A DNA stretch of 55,000 nucleotides from Mesostigma viride (lineage: Eukaryota > Streptophyta > Mesostigmatophyceae > Mesostigmatales > Mesostigmataceae), in contig RPFO01000614.1 in assembly GCA_009746045.1 (NCBI GenBank), positions 1 to 55,000 on the forward strand. Direction: 5' to 3'. Shown one piece after another: positions 20,560 through 30,298 of this stretch. The first letter of the stretch is position 1; the number at the start of each line of letters is the position of its first letter. Position numbers and translations under genes: made by a program. Below the pieces are notes generated by a model. It searched no databases, was not told where the DNA came from, and worked only from the letters and a program-made list of their open reading frames with translations.

Positions 20560-21330
20560 CGGTACCGAAGGTCATAAATTTCACGTGCACGGTGCGCGCA
20601 CCCATTGCAGAAGTGGCCATGGCGACTGCGTTCAGGCGAAACTACCACACTAGGGCAGGCGAAATGCAAAAATTTTACTCGAATCTAAAAGACGATGAGT
20701 TTATGATGTTAGTTTGTGGCGGAAATCAGCTGGTTTACAATATCGCTGTTGTTTTTTAATGCCATCGGCATGGGGGGTAATCTGAATTTTTTGGTCGCGC
20801 GGAATATAATAGAATTCATGATAGCGGCAGTAAAATCGCGGTTTTTAGGGTTGTTTTGACCGTGAAGCAGGCGTTAATACCCTTTGCATCGAATTCTAAA
20901 CCGAGCTGGTGCTTTTTGCCAGATTTTCGGCCATAATCGGTAAGTAATTGTTCAGACCTGCGCAGTGCGTGTCTGACCTGTCCATGGAAGAACGGCGGTT
21001 GTTGCGCGCCTGGGCGAGGGATTTACGAGAGCGAGGTACAGGTTTGTCGCGAATGTTATCTGCTATCAGTGCTTTCTTCTATGAGCTCATCGTTCGAGGT
21101 TTTTTGCGTTCTTTTTGGGCCGTTTCCGCCAGCTATCTCGCCGTCGCTTGCCGTTGTGTTGTCGAATACCTGGCAGCTTTAGATTGTTTTCGTTGATGTC
21201 GTGATCAGGGCCGCTTCAGTCGCAGCCTATAGCTCTTCGGGAAGGTATAAGGCATTTCATAAAACGTGTTCCGGCAAGGATGTTGTGCGTATGGACGCTT
21301 CTTGTTGTGTGAGAGTGACGCACCCTCTCT
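20560..21330 (+). repeat. Degenerate element E, copy B
   Basis: Same orientation and block order as 18430-19180. An ORF at 20948-21196 (MFRPAQCVSDLSMEERRLLR) retains more of a protein look than copy A, but there is no recognised domain. Confidence 0.5.
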
Positions 21331-21914
21331 TCTCAGCGGCATCACAGCGCTCATGCGCTGAAGGGCCGCCAATGGTTTCTTTGAATTTTATCGTGCAGGG
21401 ATGGAAGTGTTTTAGTGATGATGATGTTGGAGATATTGCATATGTGTGACTGCATGTAGATAGCTGTCACCAATGGTTGTTTGAGCTTTCCTTTGTTATG
21501 ATGATGTGACAAGACTACAATGTGCTGAGCCAACCATGGTTGACATGCATGACTGCATGCAAGCTATATATACCATGTTCCTACTTGGTTCCTTGCCCTC
21601 CATAGTCCCAGTTTGTCATCCATGCCGGGGAGGACAGTTTAGGAGGTGTTGTTGAGTTGATTAGCTTGGTTTTCATCAACCTTACACTCTAACCTAGGAG
21701 AAACATAGGAAATGCTGCTTAGGCATATTAGGGCTACCATCGTCAAGGCTATGAACATATTTACAAGGCTGGCCATGCTGGAGGGATGATGAAGACATAT
21801 GAGGAGCGTGGCCACCCCTTCGTACATTGTAAACATACTCAGCATGGTTTTGGTGCATGTTGGATGGCATACGAAGTGGCACTGTGGGGTTACTAACTTA
21901 CTGAGTGGTCCTTA

Positions 21915-22520
21915 GCGCCTTGTCAGGTTGTCATATAGGAAACCCATCAACTTGAGTAGTTCTTGTCACAATGACCCCCCACGTTGAGCATGCGTTGCCG
22001 TCAGCGTGCAAGAGTTAATTATGTGTGCTTTGGTCAGTTTGCAGATGTCCTTGATGAAGAAGGAGGTGCTAGTGTGGCTGAATGGTTACTCTAATTTCCT
22101 TGTAGAGTCCACATGGGTGGCCGTCTTGGAATGGTTGTAACTTGGGCAGTTCTTGTCAGAATGGCGTCAAACCTTGAACATAGGAGGTACCGTATGTGCA
22201 GAGGTTGGCAGCATGTGGTTTGGCCAGTTTTTGCATGGTTTGGATGGATAAAGGGGTGTTTATGGTGTAAGATACACTAAGAAACCTCCCTTAGCTTCGT
22301 CACAGGTGGCTACCTAGGAAATCCATCAACTAGAGCTGCGCTCGTCAGAATGACCTGAAAATTTGGGGCTGCATGTCCCCCCACCTGTAATATTTGGGAA
22401 TATATGGTGGAGCACGATATGATGTGTTTATGATTTGATTTTTTTTTTTTGGATTAAAAAAGTACCTGTTTTGCGGGAAATCCATCAACGTGAGTAAACA
22501 TTCTTATTTCTTGGTCCCAA
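21915..22520. repeat. Diverged tandem repeats of about 185 bp
   Basis: Three and a half units. Each has TAGGAAA(C/T)CCATCAACT or a variant, then AGTTCTTGTCA(C/G)AATG or GCTCGTCAGAATGACC, and in two units TTTGG(T/C)CAGTTT. Unit starts are near 21938, 22125, 22310 and 22480. No coding capacity. Confidence 0.55.
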
Positions 22521-23600
22521 TTAGGTAGAATTTCTCAAAAGTGGGGGAACTATGCGGGAATATATGATTTGGTCCCAATATGTTTGCCCATTGTCCTAGG
22601 GAAAATGTGACTAAAATAGCGTCTTTTTCTATTTTTAGCGCGTTACCGGTGTATGGTGGGGGCTAGTACCCCCCCCAAGTGGCTGGAAATTTTTTTTTTA
22701 ATCATATTTATGGTCCCCAATCATCATTGGATTTTTTGCACATGCATAGGTATGGTTTCCAGAAAAGTGCCCTTTAGGCATGTCCCCTCCCCTTAATCAC
22801 CTTCGTAGATGTTAGTTATTCTCTTGATACGTTCATACTGCATGATTGTGTGGCCACGGGCTGCGTCAAGGGTGCAGTCAAGCTTTTACGGGTGAGTGAA
22901 AAGTCTTGGTGACAAACCACTGCCATCATGTGCCAGCAACTATGTTGGCCACATCATGGCAAGGCAAAACAGTTATACCCATATCTATTGTTGTTAGAAA
23001 CAATGGAAATATGCTTAACCTACCCATTATATTGGTGGTTGACACTTATAACATAACCCTTTGTTGGTAGGTATCCAAGCCCATTCCCTACATGCATGCA
23101 TAGGCTCTCACTACATGATAAGGTATGATATACCTGAAGTATGATGATGCAAGTGTGTTGTCCTGTAATGCTTGAAGGGAAATGAGTTGATTGGAATGGT
23201 TGGTGGCCACGGTATTGTGTAGTATGACCGCACTTACATGCTAGCAAAGTTAGCAAAAGCCCCATTCCTCTCCTGAGGACTGAGAGTTTTTTAATTGTTT
23301 CAGGCAGTTGCAGTGGCCAAATTGAGCCCAGTTTTTTGCCACGTTTCAAGAACTAAATTGTTTACATGCCTATATTTTTTCTTCATGCACCAGGATTTGA
23401 TTGAATTTTTCCCACTCGTTCTTATCCCGAAAAATGCAAATTCGCGAGGGGTGCCCAACGTCCGTGTAATTGTCAGGTGTTCGGGTCAAGTTTTCACATA
23501 TGCAGTATTTTTGCCAACAAAATGACATCTAGTACACCCCCGATCCACATCAAAACATTTGGGATGGACCCCCCCCTAGTCGCTACACGCGGTTGAAAAT
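22521..23600. other. AT-rich interior of the 4-kb block, no gene seen
   Basis: Poly-T runs, several GGGGGG/CCCCCC patches, and no ORF with plausible composition. CCTGAGGACTGAGAGTT at 23272 resembles the terminal hairpin word of the block. Confidence 0.4.
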
Positions 23601-23647
23601 TGTCAACTCAGTCCTCCTGTGAGGACTGAGTTGGGACAGACGACGAG

Positions 23648-23789
23648 TTAATTGTATACTACTGTAGTATTTGCGTGCATGCACAGCCACATATATATAT
23701 GGCTGACATCATGCTCCGCCGTACGCGGGCTGATTTTGCGGTGCAGCAGGGCTATTAGGTTCCTCCCGTTAGGCGTTTCCATTGGTCTT
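23648..23789 (+). repeat. 142-bp direct repeat P, right copy
   Basis: Identical to 19504-19645. It lies upstream of the LINE start codon at 23903. The downstream word GGGCGTTTCCTTTGGT resembles its own end GGCGTTTCCATTGGT. Confidence 0.9.
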
Positions 23790-23902
23790 ATCGTAGTATA
23801 GAGCTTTGACATGGCTCTGTATATAGGTTTATAGCTGGGCGTTTCCTTTGGTTTGAGTGATTTCACTCTGCTGTAAGTAATTATATTTTTAACATATATA
23901 TA

Positions 23903-26320
23903 ATGGCCACCCCCCCGCCCCCGCCTATTGTCCTGGACCTGGACATCTTCACGGCTGTGCTGAAGGATCTGCCGAACGCCTCCTCCACCGGCCCCTAAGG
24001 CTGGCGCTACGAGCACCTCTCCGTGATGGCGGGCCATGGCGGGGCGACCGCACTCTTTGAGGCTGCCGCCGACTTGGCCGCGGGGTCCCTGGCCCCCGAG
24101 GCGCGCCCTTGGCTGGCTGGGGCACGCCTCATTGCCCTCCTGAAAGACGACGTCCCCCCGCCTGCTGGCCGTGTTCGTCCCATTGCTTGCGGCGAGGTCC
24201 TACGCAAGCTGGTGAGTAAGGTCATTTGTCGCCAAAAGGCCCCCGAGTTTCGCGCCTACTTCTGCCCCAACCGGAGTGATACTGAGGAGTCCGTCGCGGC
24301 CCAGCTTGGCGTCGCCACCAAAGGGGGCAGCGACATCATCGTGCACACAGTTCAGGCCTACCTCGAGACGCATCCGACCCATGTGGCGCTGAAGGTGGAT
24401 TGCCACAATGCGTTCAATGCTGTCACCAAGGCTAGCATCTTTGAGGCCGTCGGCGAGGCGTTCCCTGACCTTCTTGCGTGGACAGCAGCCTGCTACGGCG
24501 AACCCACTCAACTCTCCTTCCTCATGGAGGATGGGACGTTCGCCGACATCGCTTCCCGCACGGGAACCCAGCAAGGTGACCCCCTCGGCCCCTTTTACCT
24601 GTCTGCCCCGCTGCACAAGGCTCTCCAAGGTGTCCACGCTGCGCACCCGGATGTCGTGCTCCTCGCCTATATGGACGATATCCATGCCCTTGGCCCGGCC
24701 GACGCTGTGGTTGCCGCCCTGGCTGCCCTTGAAGTGGCCATGGCGGCCATCAACCTTCGGCTCACCCTCCCCAAGTGTGCAGTCTTTTCGCCCCAGGGGG
24801 ACTGCTCTGGCTTCCCCGCGGCTATCCCGGGGGCATTGGCGCGGGCGCGTGGTTTCTCGTGCCTAGGCGTCCCTGTGGGTGACCCTGACTACGTCGAAGA
24901 GGAGCTCCGGGCCACCGTGGAACAGCGCACCCATGTCCTCGAGACTTGGGCGCGCCTCAAGGACCCCCAGACCAAAGGGCTCCTCCTGTGGTTTTGCGCC
25001 CACCCGCGGGTGGTTCACTGGCTCCGTGGCGCTCCCCCCCACTTGGTGCGGCTTGCCGCGGAAGGCCATGACGAGCGCATTCAGGCCGCCTTGCAGGTGC
25101 TCCTCCCCGGCCCTAGCCTGCCAGCTCACTCCATGCGCTTGGCCACCCTCCCCTGCCGCATGGGCGGGTGTGGGCTCACCCGCGCCGCCCGCCTCGCCCC
25201 CGCCGCCTTCCTTGGCTCTGTTGCTCAGGCCTGGGCGGAGATCCGCCGGTTGGTCCCCAGCGCCGTCAGCGCCATTCCCGACTTGGTCACCCCATCCCCC
25301 TTCCCCTTTGTGCAGGCTGTGCAGGATTCTTACCTCGGGATCCAGCAGGCTTGCGACCTCGTCCGCCCCGCTCAGGCCGTCCACCGTCGCCTGCCCCGGG
25401 GCACGCCCGGCGTGTCCACTGTCGTCAGTCCTAGTGTCTTCCCTGCCTGCGTTCATGAAAAACAACAAAAGACCTACGCGGGTATACTACACTGTGCCGA
25501 CTGGATGGGTCTGCATGCGAGCTTGAACGATCAGGGGAAGGCTTGGCTTCACTCCGTTTCCCTTGAGGGGAGCGTGGGGTCCGCATTCCTGCGCGCCCTC
25601 CCCATGAGCCCTTTGTTCACGCTGGTTCCGGCCCTTTACGCCATCGCTCTCCGCCACCAGCTCTTTGCCCCGCAACCTCTCATCACGGCGGGTGCGTCCT
25701 GCGGCAGCTGCGGGCTTGCTCTGGATACTACTGGGACGCACTACATCGCGTGCATGGGTGGCCAGCAGAACCAGAACTGGTTCCTCTATCTCCATACCGC
25801 TCTCCTCCGGGTGGTGTGTGCCATGGTTCGGTCGGTCTTTCCCCACTCCACCATCAAGTGCGAGGACGCGGATGGGGCCGCCCTCTACTCACCCAACCAC
25901 CGCCCCGACATTACCGTGCTTGACTACGACGGGCAGGGTTGCCACCTGCTCATCGATGTCTCCGTGGCTCGGCCGCTTTCCGGTCGCCACATCCTCCGGG
26001 CGGCTGTGGATGCCGGCGCTGCTGCCGCTGTGGCTGAGCGCGACAAGTTTGCCTCCTACGGCAATGTGGGGCCCCACCGGGTCATCCCCTTTGTCCTTGA
26101 GGAGTTCGGGGCCATGGGCCCCAAGACAGCGGAGTTTTTCCACGAGTGCTGCCAGCGCCGTGAAGACCGCCTCGACCTCGAGGGTCAGACCGCCCCGTGG
26201 TCGGCCCGCACGTGGTCCTCGTATTGGCGGCAGCGCCTGTCACTCGCCCTCACTCGCACCGTGGCTGATGTGTTATTCCGCCGCACCCGGGCCGACTTTG
26301 TCGCGACCCATGCGGTCTAG
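23903..26320 (+). pseudogene. LINE polyprotein: reverse transcriptase plus restriction-like endonuclease, one in-frame stop
   Basis: Reading from ATG 23903 gives MATPPPPPPIVLDLDIFTAV, then a TAA at codon 32 (23996-23998) exactly where related elements read a GPSGWRYEHL-type motif; here it is GP, stop, GWRYEHL. Past the stop the frame is open for 765 residues from Met 24023. Numbered from there, motif A is VDCHNAF (Asp125), then TGTQQGDPLGP (180-189) and the catalytic YMDD (215-218). A CCHC zinc motif (CGSCG, then THYIAC) is near 559-575. A PD-(D/E)xK endonuclease core follows, RPDITV (Asp629) and LIDVSV (Asp645). This architecture is that of R2/NeSL/HERO-type LINEs, which nick a target site and prime reverse transcription there. 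Apart from the stop the enzyme looks intact. The exact clade and target site are not determined. Confidence 0.85.
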
Positions 26321-26820
26321 ATCCCTTCCAGGCCTGCATGGTGGGCCGGCAGCGCTGTTGCTGCGTGTAGTTTTGTGATGTCTAGTTAGTTGTACCTTGT
26401 GCCGCTGGCGTGATCCTTGGATGTCTGTGTCAGATTACTATTAATTTCTTCAGGGTTATTCTCCCAGTTATCGGGTTTTTCCTTATGTTGCATGCCTATC
26501 TCACCTCCGTAATCTATCATTCTCAATGAATATATATATATATTAAAATATATAATTACTTGCATCAAAGTGAAGGCACCCAAGTAAACATAACCAATAT
26601 AAAGCCACATATATACACACATACACACAATTATGCATGCGCACGTTTACATTCTCAGTATTACATGCAATACATCATCGATCGTGTCCACAATGTCCAC
26701 CGTATAGAGTATAGCCGAGGGTAGGGCAACCTTGGATTATGTCCAAAACAGTGTTAAAAACATGTGGATTGATTGTGGGTGTCTTAAAATGTGTAAAATC
26801 AGAGTATTCTGAGTGTGTCC
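26321..26820. other. 3' untranslated region of the LINE and AT-rich spacer
   Basis: About 150 bases of T/G-rich sequence after the stop may be the LINE 3' UTR. No poly-A tail or clear end is visible. An (AT)n stretch at 26530-26545 and no gene follow. Confidence 0.4.
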
Positions 26821-26910
26821 GTACGATAACGTATAATATCGTATTATACCCTATCATACCGTATTATACATTATACTCCACCGTGACCGTATAACGCGTA
26901 TAACGTACGA
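26821..26910. repeat. GTATAATACG array 2 (inverted)
   Basis: CGTATAATATCGTATTATAC, then CCGTATTATACATTATAC, then CGTATAACGCGTATAACG, ending CGTACGATCTCACTCTGGCA. It is the inverse of the array at 18185-18325 with its GTGAGATC flank. Confidence 0.65.
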
Positions 26911-27045
26911 TCTCACTCTGGCACCTGGGCGCCGCGCCAGTACTGTACCGGACTTGCATCCGTCACCGTGCGCATGCAATGCAGCCAATTTATTGAGGAA
27001 GACATGGCGGCGCATGCTTTATCAGTGTTTATTGCAAAATTATAT

Positions 27046-28570
27046 GCTTAAGCCGCTTGCAGGCTTTGGTAGACCGAGAGACTGGAAAATTGTGCGCAAG
27101 TCCCAGGCGGCTGCCACCATATAACACCCCCGTTTCCGACGCGGAAGATTGACCGCAGCATGTTGGTGACCGCGCCGTCCAACTTGCTGGCAAGGTCGGC
27201 GGTGAGAGTCCACGTCTCGGCCCCGTACGTAAGATCAGGGAGCACCAGGACCTTACACAGGTCCTGTTTCTCCAGCTTGCCCAAGGGCTTGCGCCACAGG
27301 GCCCGGTATTGGCATAAAGCGTGCCAGGCGAGTAAGATACGGTGGTCCACATCGGCCTCGCAGCTGGGGAGTAAGCTACCCAGAAACTTGACGCCGGCCC
27401 GATACAAGACTCGAGAGCCATCAAGTAGAAAGAGGTCGGGCGGTGGCTGACTGAGCCCAATCGCCAGAGCCTCTGTCTTCTTGCATGCTGACATCAAGCC
27501 CGACCACACGGGCCTCGATTGCTAGGCAGTCAAGCCACGGCTGCACGTGCTCAGTGCCCTCGAAGAGGGTGGTGTCGTCTGCATAGATGATGTCCGCCAG
27601 CCGAATCTCCGTTTTCGCCCCGCCATGCCAGAAAACGTTGGTGACCTGCACCCCTGGTTCCCTACCCACAATGCGAGCAAACCGCTTACGCGCCTGAATC
27701 ATTACGTATTCGACCACAATCATGAACAGGTAGGGCGACAGCACGCAGCCCTGCCACACACCCTTCTCGGTACTGAAAGGGCATGGTGGCGTGGTCCCGT
27801 AGGAAGTGCGCACCGAGGTGGTGGACCCTTCATACAGGTTGCGGATGATGGCAATAAGGGGGAGGGGGATCCGGAACAGAGCGAGGATGTCCCACAGCGC
27901 AGGCCAGAAAACCGAATCGAAGGCTTTGATGAAGTCCACCAGCACACGGTGCAGAGGGGACTCACCAGGCTAAAGGCGGTGCAGTTTTTCCACATGGCGG
28001 CGAGTAGCGAAGAGCGCTTGTACTGTGTTGCGGCCTGGACGGAAGCCGTGCTGAGTCTCGCTAAGGTGGCCGTCCAGGGCAGTGCGCAGGCGGTTCAGGA
28101 TGAGCTGCATGAGAAGCTTGAGTGGGGCACTTTGAATGCACACCCCTCTATCAAGGAGACAACCAGCGCAGGCCAGAAATCGGGAGATTCGGGACCATGG
28201 TAGCTCGAGCCGGCTGCCGTTATCTTGTTCGCGTTTTCGAGTCGTTCAGGATGATGAATATGAATGGAGATGAAATGTGTAGCCTTGTGCATTGAAATAG
28301 CCTTGTGCACACCCCTCTATAGTTGCCAGGGTCGGCGGGCGACCCCTTGTTCTTGTACAGCATCGTGCGAAAACTGTGTTGCCAGGCCGCGCGGGGGCGT
28401 TGCGACGACAGCAGAGTGCGATTGCAGATATCCCGGAAGAGCTGCATGACACCAGTGTCCTCAAACTCGGCGGCGAGTTTCACGACTGCGGCCGGAATCT
28501 CGTCGGAGCCTGTGGCTGCATCGTTACGCAGGCTCTGGACCGCCTCTGTGACCTCGCAGGAGAATGTATT
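27046..28570 (-). pseudogene. LINE ORF2 (reverse transcriptase), chimeric and frameshifted copy
   Basis: Reads from about 28570 leftwards: EVTEAVQSLRNDAATGSDEI, WQHSFRTMLYKNKG and NYRGVC, then the SINE-like insertion. It resumes with APLKLLMQLILNRLRTALDG. The catalytic region follows: VLVDFIKAFDSVFWPALWDI (motif A aspartates), EKGVWQGCVLSPYLF, LADIIYADDTTLF (YADD), and TYGAETWTLTADLASKLDGA. It thus keeps the 124 residues that are missing from the 53-kb copy. Homology stops near 27140 after RSIFRVGN, and the tail (WWQPPGTCAQFSSL) is unrelated, so the 3' end is exchanged. At the 5' end (about 28570) it is joined to a TTAATTAA-family sequence. Several frameshifts make it inactive. Confidence 0.85.
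28137..28320 (+). mobile_element. SINE-like insertion, 154 bp with 15-bp target duplication
   Basis: TGCACACCCCTCTAT occurs at 28137-28151 and again at 28306-28320. The 154 bp between them are absent from the homologous LINE site at about 54290. The insert holds TAGCTCGAGCCGG (28201), like a tRNA A box, and 30-odd bases later TTTTCGAGTCGTTC (28234), matching the B box GWTCRANNC except for its first base. It ends with a doubled TAGCCTTGTGCA. A 15-bp duplication implies LINE-machinery insertion, and the boxes suggest a Pol III SINE. The 46-bp leader before the A box is unusual, and its words recur at 8641. Confidence 0.65.
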
Positions 28571-28700
28571 AGAAACCATATGCCGCCTCTCAGGGCTATG
28601 TGTTACATAAGCTTCCAACGGAGTTCTGTTCATGTGTAATTGTTCTGTCATGTGGAGTTCTGTTCATGTGTAATTAATTATTAATTAATCAATTAACAAG
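28571..28700. repeat. CCAACGGAGTTCTGTTCATG repeat with TTAATTAA
   Basis: Shares CATATGCC(G/C)C, TCTC(A/T)GGGCTATGTG, CAACGGAGTT(C/A)TGTTC and a following AATTAATTA tract with 50495-50575. CAACGGAGTTCTGTTCATGT or its variant is doubled here. Confidence 0.6.
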
Positions 28701-30298
28701 TGGCGAGATGGACCCCAACACATCCTATTTACATCCCAAAATTATCTCTCGGGTACCCCCAGGTCAGTACTGCATGTTATTTTATGATATGGTTTCAGGG
28801 TGGCTGGCATGGGACCCTCTACCCAACTCCAGCATGAATGGTGTGTCGAACGCGGTTGTATAAGGGGTGATGCCAGGAGCAGGTTGCAATAACAAATAAG
28901 GCGGGGGCAAACAGCCATTACTAATCTATCAACCGATCCTCGATCACAGTCTCTGCCTGACAGCTAGGAGGGGACCAATGACACCCAACAAAGCCCAGGA
29001 CTGTGCCAGCCCATTGTGCTTGCATATTCCATGGGATGCCACTATCTAGTGTCTCCCAATTCCCATAACCAAGCCATCAGCCCTCAGCCCATCACTGGAT
29101 TTGCCCTGAAGTTCCCACAATGTGCCCCGGTGGTTGTGCCTTCAAAAAAAGGTGGGGTGGGCTGTTGTGGGGCGCAGATGGTTCCCCTACATCGCACTTC
29201 TTTCCAAGCAGCTTATACGCGATCAGTCCCCCAGGAAGGACCACGAGCCTATATATATATGAGCTTGCCAGTCGATGGCAGGGGGAGATTGTATGCAAGC
29301 CAATGTCAGCATGGCGTGCCTCATCACCTGAGTCAACTCTGCATCCATCAAACGTGGTCCCGCTGCTCCAAACAATGTCATTTTGCGCAAAAGCCCTGCT
29401 GCTGCGGCCTGGGGCGCACTATGCTGCCCTCTAACAGGCTTTGCCACAACTTGAACGAGCTGGCCACATTAAGAAAATTACGAGACTTGAGCCGCGAGTC
29501 TCATAGTATCTATCGACAGGATGATGGAAACATTGCGCATTTGTGGTAGCCATCGCCTGCCTGCACGCAGCATTTTTGGAAAGACGTGTCCCTCGGCCAA
29601 CACGGCCATGCAGTCAAGGTAAAATAGCTGCACGCCTAAGCTTTAAGGTGGGAGGATGCGGTTGCCCATGCAAGGGCCACCACCCACTTTTCCCTAGCCC
29701 ATCTGGTGGCATGGGCCAGCAGCCCCACCTCATGATACCCCTCCCTGCCCAGACAGGAGCTCAGCGTGGCATGACCACACGAAGGCCAGGGCATTCACAA
29801 CACAGGAAGGACCCACCTAAGTGAGTGTTCCACGCATCAGGGTTCAACCATGGGACATCAAAAGGCTCCTAATGCCTCTAAAGTCTGGCTGTGTGCGCAT
29901 ATATTGAGGCAGATTCCGTGCCCCCCTTCCCTCATACAACCACGCACATGAGAATGCCACGGCGGCTGGTGGCAGCCCAGCCAGGGTGATGTCACGTCCG
30001 CTCCTACACGGTGCCCCCAGCCCCACAAGGGGTTGCCATGGGCGTACGCGGCAGCATGGCGCCAGGTGTGCTGCCCCATGCACAGGGGATGGGTCCGCTG
30101 GGATGCGCATCCAACCAGCCTCCCATCCAGAACGGTGAAACCTGGTTGCCGCTGCCACCATGACACTCTCGTACACCACACGGACCAGGTCGGACCATCC
30201 ACACCTGCAGCAGTGAGGGCCCACCCAGCAGTGGGCCCCAGCGTAAGCCTGCCCCTCCTGCCATGCGGCACACGGCCGGGTGCGTACACCCAGGGCCA
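28701..30298. other. Intergenic between mobile elements and the LRRC56-like gene
   Basis: No gene supported. The final few hundred bases would be the 3' untranslated region of the minus-strand gene that ends at 30299; no clear polyadenylation signal was seen. Confidence 0.35.

Larger units (their letters stand above)
19646..23647. mobile_element. 4,002-bp block with terminal inverted repeats, no recognised transposase
   Basis: The left end (19647) reads CTCGTCGTCTGTCCC, an 11-nt gap, then GGAGGACTGAGTTGA. The right end in reverse complement reads CTCGTCGTCTGTCCC, a 15-nt gap, then GGAGGACTGAGTTGA. Each end also contains a hairpin made of AACTCAGTCCTC and its complement; the left one is a near-perfect palindrome at 19664-19710. 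Inside are degenerate element copies (19870-20350 inverted, 20560-21330), diverged 185-bp repeats and AT-rich DNA, but no long ORF. It is flanked by identical 142-bp repeats, which is far longer than any ordinary target duplication. Confidence 0.6.

Noticed and set aside
27595-27966. The 372-bp segment absent from the 53-kb LINE as an intron
   Set aside because: It starts with a donor-like GGTGAGT but has no AG at the other end, and it encodes reverse transcriptase motif A, so it is coding sequence lost by deletion.
29016-29549. ORF of 177 codons before the LRRC56-like gene
   Set aside because: No recognisable motifs, mixed composition, and no supporting splice or polyadenylation signals; probably chance.
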